From contig DUPL01000090.1 of NCBI GenBank assembly GCA_012838385.1, forward strand, positions 1 to 45,722: DNA of 45,722 bases, read 5' to 3'. Positions 18,461 through 26,778 of the stretch are shown here, one piece after another. A program made the translations under genes and the position numbers. How positions within the stretch are numbered: the first letter of the stretch is position 1; each line of letters begins with the position of its first letter. Under the pieces are notes generated by a model. That model saw only the letters and a list, made by a program, of their open reading frames with translations, searched no databases and was not told the origin of the DNA. The stretch comes from Clostridiaceae bacterium (GTDB taxonomy: Bacteria > Bacillota > Clostridia > UBA1212 > DUPL01).

Positions 18461-19723
18461 TCATTCCATTCCAACAATCCTTATATTGAGGGTTCCTATT
18501 GCAGTATCAATCTCGTCTACCAAAACAATCCACTTGTCACTTACATACATAAGATTATTGTCAACTGATACTCCTTCAATCAAAAAGAAATCCATTGTTG
18601 TTAAATCCACCATGAACAAGCCTCTCCAGCCGTTCAGATCAAAAACAAATACTTTGTCCGAGCAAAAGGCAGGCTCCCCTTTATAGGATTCCAGTTCGGA
18701 CATTCGAACAGAATATGCATAACCCAGTATACTCAAGTCCATTTTTGATAATGCTTTGTACGTATGACTTGCAAAATACAATGTATTGTCATATATCCCA
18801 ATACCACTAAAACTGTTAAGACTTACATCTATATTCTGCTGTTTTTTTGTATCCATGTTGTATACCTTAATGGAAGTCTTGTTCACATTCAGGAATACCA
18901 GGTAGTTTTCACTCATGTAAAAAGGTTCAGGAATATATGGTATACCTACATTCAAGGAACCGTGAACCGGTATCTCATAAACCATGGATTTATCACCTGT
19001 TATCATGTTTATCAGGTAATAGCGGATATAGGATATTGAGCCTGCTAATGCTTCTGCATATACAACGCAGTCTTCTGTAACCATGTATACATCAATCAGA
19101 TTATCCATATCAATCGGCAGTATTTTTTCATTATCCCAGAAATAGGAGTTGCAGTAGTACCTGTCCCCTGACTTGTATACAACGTGTTTCTTCCCTGTTT
19201 TTAGATTTTCCACACCCGATGATATCCTTGTCAAGCTGCCTGACTTTTTGTCAACATTGTACAGACTGTATAACATGCTTGATTCATCATGCACAGATAA
19301 ATAAATATCGTCACTTGCTATTACGAAATCCAACTGCTTTTTGCTTGCTATCTTTTCAGACAGCTGTAGCTTTATGCTGCTGGTCCTGGCATTCAATATT
19401 TTGTAAGGTACCGGAGTTGGGCTTGATGTAGGCTCAGGAGTAAAGGTGGGACTCATGTATGTTGCGGTTGCATATACTGTAGTTACAGGTTCCTCGGTAG
19501 GTGTATTGATCAGCACAGGATCTTTGTTGTAGTCATTTGCTACATAGTTTAGTAGGATCACTGCAGCCACCAGCAGCCAGCAGGCAGCTGCAATCGTTCC
19601 TAAAATTTCAGCACCTTTAACCTTTTTCAAAGATTTTCTGGACTCAAGCTTCTTTACTCTTTCAATAAGCTGATTGTCCGCCTTTATTTTTCTTATCGTA
19701 TCCTTTATATCCTTTCCAGTCAT
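18461..19723 (-). CDS. Membrane-anchored propeller-like protein, possible anti-sigma factor of the ECF unit
   Basis: A 420-residue type II-like membrane protein of unknown function. A charged cytoplasmic N-terminus (about 1-38: DIKDTIRKIKADNQLIERVKKLESRKSLKK) precedes a single transmembrane helix (about 40-62). Next comes a Thr/Pro-rich linker (about 73-107), then some 300 residues of beta repeats of the DUF5050/propeller type (IYLSVHDESSMLYSLYNV, YYCNSYFWDN, LYFASHTYKALSKMDL). The place in the operon (third, after an ECF sigma gene) and the topology match anti-sigma factors that hold the sigma factor at the membrane. No zinc-binding HxxxCxxC anti-sigma motif is present, so this role is inference. 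The start ATG overlaps the previous stop by 4 bases (ATGA). Confidence 0.55.
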   Translation of the reverse strand: MTGKDIKDTIRKIKADNQLIERVKKLESRKSLKKVKGAEILGTIAAACWLLVAAVILLNYVANDYNKDPVLINTPTEEPVTTVYATATYMSPTFTPEPTSSPTPVPYKILNARTSSIKLQLSEKIASKKQLDFVIASDDIYLSVHDESSMLYSLYNVDKKSGSLTRISSGVENLKTGKKHVVYKSGDRYYCNSYFWDNEKILPIDMDNLIDVYMVTEDCVVYAEALAGSISYIRYYLINMITGDKSMVYEIPVHGSLNVGIPYIPEPFYMSENYLVFLNVNKTSIKVYNMDTKKQQNIDVSLNSFSGIGIYDNTLYFASHTYKALSKMDLSILGYAYSVRMSELESYKGEPAFCSDKVFVFDLNGWRGLFMVDLTTMDFFLIEGVSVDNNLMYVSDKWIVLVDEIDTAIGTLNIRIVGME

Positions 19724-20949
19724 GTTTCAGCCCATCTCCTTTTCCTTCTATACAAGGTTAGCGACAACAGGACTAAAGGAACCATAATAACAAAATATGT
19801 GTTATCGTTTGTTTGTGGGTTTTCAAGGAAAGGATTTCTTCCTCCAAACAGGTAATCGTAGTAGTCGCCGCCACTTAATCTCCACCCGTCTTCAGTTTTT
19901 ACGAACTCTGCCACAAGATGCACTTTCTCAATATTCTCATACATTGGGTCATGATGGTATTCCAGCACTATCTCTGCCTGTGCCTTTTCCGCATCATTGG
20001 ATATTATTCGACACATTTCCGGGTAAAACTTCAAAGGAATATACTGAGCTCCGATATAGAGGAGGTATACTCTGTCACCTTCTCTAATAAAGCCCTTGTT
20101 ATTCTCTTTTCCAAGCACTTCATTTATTTTGTCTTCTGTAAACACCCTTTTCACCAGGTTTACCCAGTCATCATAGAATTGAAAACCCCTGCAGGGAACT
20201 TTTACAAACCCAAATTCGCTTTTTATGTCTGCATCTTCACTGCCCAAGCCAGACAAATTGAACAAAAACTCGTTATATGCTCCATTTTGCAAAAAGAAAG
20301 ACAACTGATACGCATTTTGAGCAAGGATCCTAACTTCATCCAGTGTTATTTCATCACCATTTTCTTTGGGCATCACTCCAAAATACTTTGGAACATAATT
20401 TACATCGCATACCCTCACACCTTCTTCAGTCTTCCTAATATATACACCTATATGCCTTACATATATCTCTATATCATTAAAACCATGATCGTAGTAAAGA
20501 TAAGGAACAATAACGTACGCTTCTCCATCCTTGTTGTATTCCACTCTAATATTCTCCATCAGCTTTTCGGGCAGAGAATACACATCCTGCTCATCACTTT
20601 TACGGTAGTACACCTCATCTCCCTGAACAACAATCTTTTTATATTTCTCCAATTCCTTGTCAATCAAATTTTGCATTTCTTCGGTATAAAAAGACCTCAT
20701 CTTTTCTTCAAGTTGCTCAAGGCTTTTGTAATCCCCTATTCCGGGATAGTATTTATCAGCACCAGAGGTAACAGGTGATGCATTTTCATCAATAATGTTG
20801 TCAGTATAAAGGAAAGTATTAGAAAAAAACTCAAATGACTCTACGATAAGGCTTTCCATTTCGCTTTCACTAATTGCATTGTCATTGGAATAAACACAAA
20901 CACCAAACACAGTTGCAATCACACATATCAAGATAAAAATCCTTTTCAA
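19720..20949 (-). CDS. Exported membrane protein with possible IseA-like domains, ECF operon
   Basis: An uncharacterised protein of about 409 residues with an N-terminal signal peptide or anchor (KRIFILICVIATVFGVCVYS) and a C-terminal transmembrane helix (FVIMVPLVLLSLTLYRRKRRW). A large extracytoplasmic part lies between. Two related stretches are visible, LEQLEEKMRSFYTEEMQNLID..YKKIVVQGDEVYY and WVNLVKRVFTEDKINEVLG..NNKGFIREGDRVYL. They recall the IseA/YoeB fold that inhibits DL-endopeptidases; that similarity is from memory and weak. The frame opens at ATG 20976, overlapping the sigma gene without a ribosome binding site. GAGGTG six bases before TTG 20949 supports the later start. It probably monitors or protects the cell wall as part of an envelope-stress unit. 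Confidence 0.5.
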   Translation of the reverse strand: MKRIFILICVIATVFGVCVYSNDNAISESEMESLIVESFEFFSNTFLYTDNIIDENASPVTSGADKYYPGIGDYKSLEQLEEKMRSFYTEEMQNLIDKELEKYKKIVVQGDEVYYRKSDEQDVYSLPEKLMENIRVEYNKDGEAYVIVPYLYYDHGFNDIEIYVRHIGVYIRKTEEGVRVCDVNYVPKYFGVMPKENGDEITLDEVRILAQNAYQLSFFLQNGAYNEFLFNLSGLGSEDADIKSEFGFVKVPCRGFQFYDDWVNLVKRVFTEDKINEVLGKENNKGFIREGDRVYLLYIGAQYIPLKFYPEMCRIISNDAEKAQAEIVLEYHHDPMYENIEKVHLVAEFVKTEDGWRLSGGDYYDYLFGGRNPFLENPQTNDNTYFVIMVPLVLLSLTLYRRKRRWAET

Positions 20950-20959
20950 TTCACTCACC

Positions 20960-21439
20960 TCATATGTTTTCCTCATAGACTTTCAGCATCTCTCTTGCTC
21001 TTTGCAATCTCTTCTTTACCGCAGAAGAAGAAATATTCAGTATCTTGGCTATTTCATCCACCTTGTACTCTTCCACGTAATAAAGTAGAATGACGGCTTT
21101 GTACTTTTCTGGGAGTTTGGAAACTGCATCAAATATGGAAAAGTCCTTGTATGTAAAGTCGTATACTCCCAAATCCTCCATACTGACATATTCATGTCTT
21201 TTCCTGGCTCTTAGTTTGTTTTTGCATACGTTGATGCAAACACGAAGAAGCCATGCCTTTTCGTGTTCCTCATCATTGAATTTGGGCTTTTTGTAAAGGT
21301 ATCTCATAAATGTATCCTGCACCGAATCTTCGGCATCCTGCTTGTTGCGCAACATGGACAAGGATAACCTGTAGAGCATATCTCCATATTTTTCGACAGG
21401 AATCAATAACTTCCAACTCCCTTCAACATATACACACAT
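20960..21439 (-). CDS. ECF-type RNA polymerase sigma factor
   Basis: A sigma-70 family group 4 protein of about 160 residues. Region 2 is visible as YGDMLYRLSLSMLRNKQDAEDSVQDTFMRYLYKKP followed by EKAWLLRVCINVCKN. Region 4 is LPEKYKAVILLYYVEEYKVDEIAKILNISSSAVKKRLQRARE. The open frame begins at 21496, but that lies inside the -35 box of its own predicted promoter and cannot be the start. ATG 21439 lies within the transcript but lacks a ribosome binding site. GAAGGGAG about 10 bases before TTG 21406 makes that codon (giving MIPVEKYGDM) a serious alternative. It heads a three-gene overlapping operon with two membrane proteins that are likely its control partners. Confidence 0.88.
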   Translation of the reverse strand: MCVYVEGSWKLLIPVEKYGDMLYRLSLSMLRNKQDAEDSVQDTFMRYLYKKPKFNDEEHEKAWLLRVCINVCKNKLRARKRHEYVSMEDLGVYDFTYKDFSIFDAVSKLPEKYKAVILLYYVEEYKVDEIAKILNISSSAVKKRLQRAREMLKVYEENI

Positions 21440-21467
21440 GAAGCAAGCATTTGGTGACACAATTTTG

Positions 21468-21496
21468 ATTATATTACCAAAAAAACACAATATCAA
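21468..21496 (-). promoter_or_regulatory. Promoter of the ECF sigma operon
   Basis: On the minus strand TTGATA (21496-21491), 17 bases, TATAAT (21473-21468). It is a housekeeping-type promoter, back to back with the SRP RNA promoter. I see no obvious second, ECF-type AAC-box promoter. Confidence 0.75.
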
Positions 21497-21514
21497 CTGT
21501 TGAAAAAACTACTA

Positions 21515-21543
21515 TTGCATTAAATCCAAAACTATAGTAGAAT
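21515..21543 (+). promoter_or_regulatory. Promoter of the SRP RNA gene
   Basis: TTGCAT at 21515-21520, a 17-base spacer and TAGAAT at 21538-21543 put the start near 21550, at the 5' end of the folded SRP RNA. Confidence 0.7.
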
Positions 21544-21549
21544 ATATTT

Positions 21550-21692
21550 CAGCTGGCCAACCCTTATGGGTGTAGCCGGGTCTTACGCAACGCTAGAACG
21601 TGAACCCCGTCAGGTCCGGAAGGAAGCAGCGGTAAGCGTGACCTATCGTGTGCCGTAAGTTTCCCCGGTTACACCCAGTAGGGTTGGCTTTA
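21550..21692 (+). ncRNA. ffs: Signal recognition particle RNA (small bacterial type)
   Basis: The universally conserved SRP tip is present: GGTCCGGAAGGAAGCAGC near 21613-21630, within the ACCCCGTCAGG...GGTAAGCG helix. The outer ends pair over a long helix: GCCAACCCT (21555-21563) with AGGGTTGGC (about 21680-21688), and TGGGTGTAGCC with GGTTACACCCA. The length of about 140 bases indicates the short form without a full Alu domain. It binds Ffh for co-translational targeting. Its location directly upstream of dnaX is the usual Firmicutes arrangement. Confidence 0.95.
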
Positions 21693-21718
21693 TTCATCAC
21701 ACGAAGGAAGGTAAGAAA

Positions 21719-23425
21719 ATGGCATATGTTGCTCTTTACAGAAAATGGAGACCCCTCACATTTGACGAGGTAGTGGAACAGGAAAGCATTGTCACAATAC
21801 TGAAAAACACAGTCAAAACAGGACGTATCGCCCATGCCTATCTTTTTTGTGGAACACGAGGTACCGGTAAAACCACCCTTGCGAAAATTTTTGCAAGGGC
21901 TATAAACTGCCTTTCACCAAAAGACGGCAATCCTTGCAACGAATGCGATATATGCAAGGGCATATTGTCAGGACAGATTTTAGATGTATCGGAAATAGAC
22001 GCAGCTTCAAACAACGGCGTTGACAACATAAGGGCAATAATCGATGAAACAAACTACGCTCCTTCCATTTCCAAATACAGAGTATACATCATAGACGAGG
22101 TTCATATGCTCTCTACAGGAGCTTTTAATGCCCTGCTTAAAACACTGGAAGAGCCGCCAAGTGGTGTAGTTTTCATACTGGCAACCACAGAGCCCCACAA
22201 GCTCCCGGTGACAATTCTTTCAAGATGTCAAAGATACGACTTTAAACGCATATCAAGACAGGGAATAATGTCCCGTCTTGAAGAAATATGCAAAGATATT
22301 GGAGTAAAGTATGAGACACAGGCTCTTAACTTCATAGCGCAAAAAGCAGATGGCGCATTAAGAGACGCCATAAGTATTCTTGACCAGACAATAGCAGCAA
22401 GCGAAAACAACATAACATTAAAAGCAGCAAGGGATTCTTCAGGTTCATTGGATAGAATGTTCATAGAACAGTTTGCAGAAAAGCTTCTTCTGCAGGATGG
22501 AGGCTCAATATTAAAACTTTCAGACAGCATCTTCGCAGATGGAAGAGATCCTTCAAACTTCATATCAGAACTCATGGGTCTTTTCAGAAGTCTTCTCATT
22601 GTTCAAAATGTAGACAATCCAAAAGAACTGCTTTATGAGGACGACGAGGAGATTGAAAGACTTAAGAAACTCTCCAGCCTTACAAATACAAAGGAAATTG
22701 CATACCTTGTAAAAGAGCTGTCCAAACTTGAAAACAACCTTAAATGGGCAGTGCAAAGAAAAATTGTATTTGAAGCTGGAATGCTTAACCTGTGCGACAG
22801 AAGAACAAGCACTGAAGACGACATGGCAGACAGGATAAGTTTGCTTGAAAGCAAACTGGCCGATTTGGTAGCCAATGGACTAAAATATGCCCAAGTATCC
22901 CCTGTAGTGGCAGTGGAAGAAAAGGTTGAAAAAGTCGAGGAGAAAAAAGAAGAAAATATTGTAGAGCCAAAGGAAGAACCAGTAAAAGAAGAGATTGTTG
23001 AAGCTAGGCCCACGAAAGAGTCAAAAAGCGCAAAACCCATTGACACTCTGGATTGGAATGACTTCTTGCAGAATATTACTGACAAAAACAAATCATCCAT
23101 ATCTGCTTTAATAAGGGTGAACAGTAAAGGTTTTGTTCTTGAGCCTAATATACTTATAATTGCCTTTTCAAACAAAATGATGATGGACATGGTTGTAAGA
23201 AACAATGTGTTTGACATATTGGACGAGTCAGCGTCAATGGCCTTTGGAAAACCCATGAAAGTAAAGCTTTTAATGGAGGACGAACTGGAAGCTTTCAGCG
23301 CAAGTTCAGCTGTAGAAGAAAATGAGCAGGAAAATAAGGAAAAGGACGACAACTTTGAAAATGCACTCAATCTACTCAGTCAACTGGCTGAGGATGAAGG
23401 GTTTGAAGTATTCAATATTGAGTAA
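21719..23425 (+). CDS. dnaX: DNA polymerase III subunit tau (and possibly gamma)
   Basis: The clamp-loader ATPase of the replication machinery. The 568-residue protein starts with the classic YRKWRPLTFDEVVEQ. Walker A is GTRGTGKTT (K51). Zinc-binding cysteines are C64, C73, C76 and C79, followed by DEVHMLSTGAFNALLKTLEEPP and the sensor region SRCQRYDFKRI. A Glu/Lys-rich linker follows domain III (about 398-440), then the tau-specific C-terminus that contacts the polymerase. GAAGGAAGG precedes the ATG. An A6 run (22943-22948) in the linker lies just before stops in both other frames, a possible site for making a gamma form. The usual ybaB-recR neighbours are absent; a GH123-like gene follows after 12 bases. 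Confidence 0.96.
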   Translation: MAYVALYRKWRPLTFDEVVEQESIVTILKNTVKTGRIAHAYLFCGTRGTGKTTLAKIFARAINCLSPKDGNPCNECDICKGILSGQILDVSEIDAASNNGVDNIRAIIDETNYAPSISKYRVYIIDEVHMLSTGAFNALLKTLEEPPSGVVFILATTEPHKLPVTILSRCQRYDFKRISRQGIMSRLEEICKDIGVKYETQALNFIAQKADGALRDAISILDQTIAASENNITLKAARDSSGSLDRMFIEQFAEKLLLQDGGSILKLSDSIFADGRDPSNFISELMGLFRSLLIVQNVDNPKELLYEDDEEIERLKKLSSLTNTKEIAYLVKELSKLENNLKWAVQRKIVFEAGMLNLCDRRTSTEDDMADRISLLESKLADLVANGLKYAQVSPVVAVEEKVEKVEEKKEENIVEPKEEPVKEEIVEARPTKESKSAKPIDTLDWNDFLQNITDKNKSSISALIRVNSKGFVLEPNILIIAFSNKMMMDMVVRNNVFDILDESASMAFGKPMKVKLLMEDELEAFSASSAVEENEQENKEKDDNFENALNLLSQLAEDEGFEVFNIE

Positions 23426-23437
23426 AGGAGTATTGCC

Positions 23438-25060
23438 ATGTTTGATATTTTCCCCATCAGCTCTTTAGAAAGAGTATTTATGGATCTTCCCTTTGAAGCA
23501 AAGCCATTACACAAGGCAACAATGCTGAAAAACGAATACTATTCTTTTCAGTTTGCCTACAAGCTAAGTCATATGGCACCGGCAACCAATATACCAGTGC
23601 AGCTTGAGGTGACCCATGATTTTGGAGATTCATTAATTGTAAAGTTTGTGGATTACGTGCCCTGCGATTTGGCTATCTATGATAACGCCACCGAACCGCT
23701 GGAACACCCTTGGCCTGGTCTTTTTCCAGACATATTAAGGCCGATGCCAAAACAATTGTGGGCGTTCAAAAAGAACTACAGAAGCGTATGGATTACAATC
23801 AACGGAAAGAATATTGAAAGTGGTACCTACACCATAACAGCTACTATAAGCAGTGGGGATACCAAAAAGAGCACTTCCTTTGAATTAACGGTTCTGGACA
23901 AGGAACTTCCCAGGTACGACTTCAAGTGCACAAACTGGTTTTATACGGATTGTCTGTGCAACTACTACAACATCGAGTTCAATTCTGAAGAATACTGGAG
24001 GATAACGGAGGAATTTGCAAAGGAAGCTGCAAGACATGGCGTCAATATGCTCCTTACCCCCATATTCACTCCCCCGCTGGATACCAGAGTGGGTGGTGAA
24101 AGAAGAACCATCCAGCTTGTGGATGTATACAAAAATGGAGACAACTACACCTTCAACTTTGACAAGCTGGCAAGATGGGTGAACATGTGCAAAAGGGCAA
24201 ATATCGAATATTATGAAATATCTCACCTTTTCACCCAATGGGGCTGCAAACACGCTCCTAAAATAATGGGATATGATAATGGAGAGTACAAAAAACTATT
24301 TGGCTGGGAGACGGATGCCCACGGCAGTGAATACAGAAGCTTTTTGTCACAACTTATTCCTGAACTTGTGAAGGTATTAAAAAAACTAGGCATAGCGGAC
24401 AAATGTTACTTCCATGTATCCGACGAGCCGAATCTTTCCATGCTGGAAGACTATAAAAGCAGTGCCATGTTCTTGAAAGAGCAGCTAAAAGGCTTCAAGA
24501 TGTTTGATGCTCTCAGTTCCATCGAATTCTATAAAGAAGGACTTGTTACCTGCCCTATTCCGTCATTGGATCATTTGGGGCCGTTTCTTGAAGAAGACAT
24601 TGAAGAACTCTGGACCTATTACTGCTGCGGACAGGTTACCGTGTCAAACAGGTTTCTCGCCTTCCCTTCATCAAGGAACAGATTGCTTGGATTGATACTG
24701 TTCAAGTATGACATTAAGGGGTTTTTGCAGTGGGGACTAAACTTCTACAACTCCTGGCTGTCAATTGAGGAAATCAACCCCTTTACAAACAGCACCGGAG
24801 GAGGATGGGTTCCAGGAGGAGACACTTTCGTTCTCTATCCAAATGATGATGGCAAACCATTGTCATCTATCAGGTTTGAAGTCTTTAGAGAAGCCCTCCA
24901 GGATATGCGTGCACTAAAGGCTTTGTCTGAAAAAAAAGGCAAGGACAAAGTCTTGGAAATAATAAACAATAGTATAAAAGGTAAATTATCGTACAAGACT
25001 ACGGATATAAAAGCTGAAGAATTAATTGGAATAAGAGAAAGAGTAAATATGGAGTTGTAA
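23438..25060 (+). CDS. GH123/DUF4091-family putative glycoside hydrolase, cytoplasmic
   Basis: A 540-residue protein. An N-terminal beta-sandwich (about 1-155; ending SGTYTITATISSG..TSFELTVLDKELP) is followed by a TIM barrel (about 160-440). The barrel has NYYNIEF, MLLTPIFTPPLDT, the probable catalytic acidic pair in CYFHVSDEPN, LWTYYCCGQ and a KGFLQWGLNFYNSW strand, features of the DUF4091 domain of family GH123 (beta-N-acetylgalactosaminidase types are known). It ends with a helical part containing FREALQDMRALKAL, also typical. There is no signal peptide, so the substrate must be imported. It starts 12 bases after dnaX, with AAAGGAG upstream, and its stop overlaps the next ATG (TAATG), tying it to the ABC exporter genes. 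Exact specificity is unknown. Confidence 0.75.
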   Translation: MFDIFPISSLERVFMDLPFEAKPLHKATMLKNEYYSFQFAYKLSHMAPATNIPVQLEVTHDFGDSLIVKFVDYVPCDLAIYDNATEPLEHPWPGLFPDILRPMPKQLWAFKKNYRSVWITINGKNIESGTYTITATISSGDTKKSTSFELTVLDKELPRYDFKCTNWFYTDCLCNYYNIEFNSEEYWRITEEFAKEAARHGVNMLLTPIFTPPLDTRVGGERRTIQLVDVYKNGDNYTFNFDKLARWVNMCKRANIEYYEISHLFTQWGCKHAPKIMGYDNGEYKKLFGWETDAHGSEYRSFLSQLIPELVKVLKKLGIADKCYFHVSDEPNLSMLEDYKSSAMFLKEQLKGFKMFDALSSIEFYKEGLVTCPIPSLDHLGPFLEEDIEELWTYYCCGQVTVSNRFLAFPSSRNRLLGLILFKYDIKGFLQWGLNFYNSWLSIEEINPFTNSTGGGWVPGGDTFVLYPNDDGKPLSSIRFEVFREALQDMRALKALSEKKGKDKVLEIINNSIKGKLSYKTTDIKAEELIGIRERVNMEL

Positions 25061-26778
25061 TGAGAAGGATATTTTCATTTTTGAAACCGTACAAAAAACA
25101 GCTTGTAGTTGGTCCTTCATTCAAGCTATTGGAAGCAATTCTTGAACTTTTGATTCCAACCCTTATGGTTAGTATTGTAGATATAGGAGTTCAAAACAAG
25201 GACACAAGCTACATATTGAAAATGGGAGGCCTCATGCTGGGAATTGCAGCAGTAGGCCTTTTAAGTGCGCTCATTTGTCAGTATTCCGCTTCCATAGCCT
25301 CCCAGGGCTTTGGAACGGATGTAAGAAATGCCCTGTTCAAACATATCATGTCCCTTTCATCCAAGGAACTTGATGAAATTGGGACAACAGGATACACAAC
25401 AAGACTGACAAACGACATTAACACTTTGCAGCTTGCAGTAGCAATGCTGATAAGGCTGGTAATTAGAGCGCCCTTCATATCACTAGGAAGCATTGTCATG
25501 GCATTGTACATAAATGCCAGACTCTCAATCATTATAATTCTTACCCTGCCCATACTTGTAACTATTGTCTACTTCATTATGAAAAAGACAATACCCCTGT
25601 ACAAAAAGGTGATGGCGACGCTTGATTCACTGACACTAGTAGTCAAGGAAAACCTGCAAGGTGTAAGAGTGATAAGGGCTTTTGCAAGAAGGGACAGGGA
25701 GAAAAAACGCTTTGACAACCTTAACACGGATTTTGCAAACATGTCGGTCAAGGCAGGAAGAATCTCTACCCTTTTAAATCCTGCCACCACCCTGATTATG
25801 AATATTGCAATAATACTTATCCTCTATTTCTCCGGCATCAGCATAAAACTGGGGAACATGACTCAGGGTGAAATAATTGCATTCATCAACTACATCTCTT
25901 ACATGGTAACAGCTCTTTTGGTTACTGCAAACCTTGTCATCCTCTTTACAAGAGCTTACACATCAGCTCAGAGGGTAAGTGAGGTGTTCGAGCAAAGCTC
26001 TTCAATAACCGATGGAGGAACCAAGGAAATTGACAAGGATGCAGAATATGCAGTGGAGTTCGATGATGTATTCTTCGCCTACAATGAAGGATTTTATGTC
26101 CTTACAGACATATCCTTCAAACTAAAACGAGGAGAAAGCCTTGGCATTATTGGCGGTACGGGAAGCGGAAAAACCACCCTCATAAACCTAATGATGCGCA
26201 TGTACGATGCGGATAAAGGAAGCATAAGAATATTAGGTAAAGACATTAAAAGCTATAATATTAATGCACTTAGAAAGTCGGTTGCGATTGTTGCCCAAAA
26301 ATCCGTCATATTCAGCGGAACCATAGAGGAGAATATACGCCAGGGAAACATGGATGCAACCATGGAGGATATACATGAAGCTGCAAAAAATGCTGAAGCT
26401 CTTGAGTTCATTATGAAGAAAGACGACAAGTTCAGCCATGAGATTGAAAGAGGCGGAACCAACCTGTCAGGTGGCCAGAAACAAAGACTCAGTATTGCAA
26501 GAGCTCTGGCCAGAAAGCCAGAAATATTGATTCTGGATGACAGTTTGAGTGCTCTTGACTATTTGACGGATTCAAGAGTCAGAGAGAATCTTTCAAAATA
26601 TGACATGACCAAGATAATCGTTTCACAGAGAATAAACAGTGTCAAAAATTGCAACAACATTCTGGTGCTTGAAAAAGGCAGGGTCATTGGTTTTGGAGAG
26701 CATTCAACCCTGATGGAGGAATGTGAGGTTTATCAGGAGCTTTGCAGAACGCAACTGGGTGGTGATATGGATGATTAA
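25060..26778 (+). CDS. ABC exporter half-transporter with degenerate ATP site (subunit A)
   Basis: A 572-residue type IV exporter half. A six-helix membrane domain (about 15-305) is followed by an ATPase domain. Walker A is GGTGSGKTT (K371), signature LSGGQ (469-473) and Walker B ILILDD. The catalytic glutamate after Walker B is replaced by aspartate (D494), and the switch histidine position reads SQR (Q523) instead of AHR. This is the pattern of the degenerate partner in heterodimeric exporters such as TM287/288, BmrCD and LmrCD. It overlaps the GH123-like stop by one base and the next transporter gene by 8 bases, so the two halves are made together. Candidate substrates are drugs, lipids or peptides; the sequence does not say which. 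Confidence 0.93.
   Translation: MRRIFSFLKPYKKQLVVGPSFKLLEAILELLIPTLMVSIVDIGVQNKDTSYILKMGGLMLGIAAVGLLSALICQYSASIASQGFGTDVRNALFKHIMSLSSKELDEIGTTGYTTRLTNDINTLQLAVAMLIRLVIRAPFISLGSIVMALYINARLSIIIILTLPILVTIVYFIMKKTIPLYKKVMATLDSLTLVVKENLQGVRVIRAFARRDREKKRFDNLNTDFANMSVKAGRISTLLNPATTLIMNIAIILILYFSGISIKLGNMTQGEIIAFINYISYMVTALLVTANLVILFTRAYTSAQRVSEVFEQSSSITDGGTKEIDKDAEYAVEFDDVFFAYNEGFYVLTDISFKLKRGESLGIIGGTGSGKTTLINLMMRMYDADKGSIRILGKDIKSYNINALRKSVAIVAQKSVIFSGTIEENIRQGNMDATMEDIHEAAKNAEALEFIMKKDDKFSHEIERGGTNLSGGQKQRLSIARALARKPEILILDDSLSALDYLTDSRVRENLSKYDMTKIIVSQRINSVKNCNNILVLEKGRVIGFGEHSTLMEECEVYQELCRTQLGGDMDD

Noticed and set aside
19918-20778. A 286-codon plus-strand frame antisense to the ECF operon membrane protein gene.
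   Set aside because: Low-complexity Ile/Phe/His composition typical of a reverse-strand shadow; no ribosome binding site; the minus-strand gene has signal peptide, overlaps and operon context.
22633-23370. A 245-codon minus-strand frame inside dnaX.
   Set aside because: Ser/Phe-rich shadow of the Glu/Lys-rich dnaX linker; dnaX is unmistakable.
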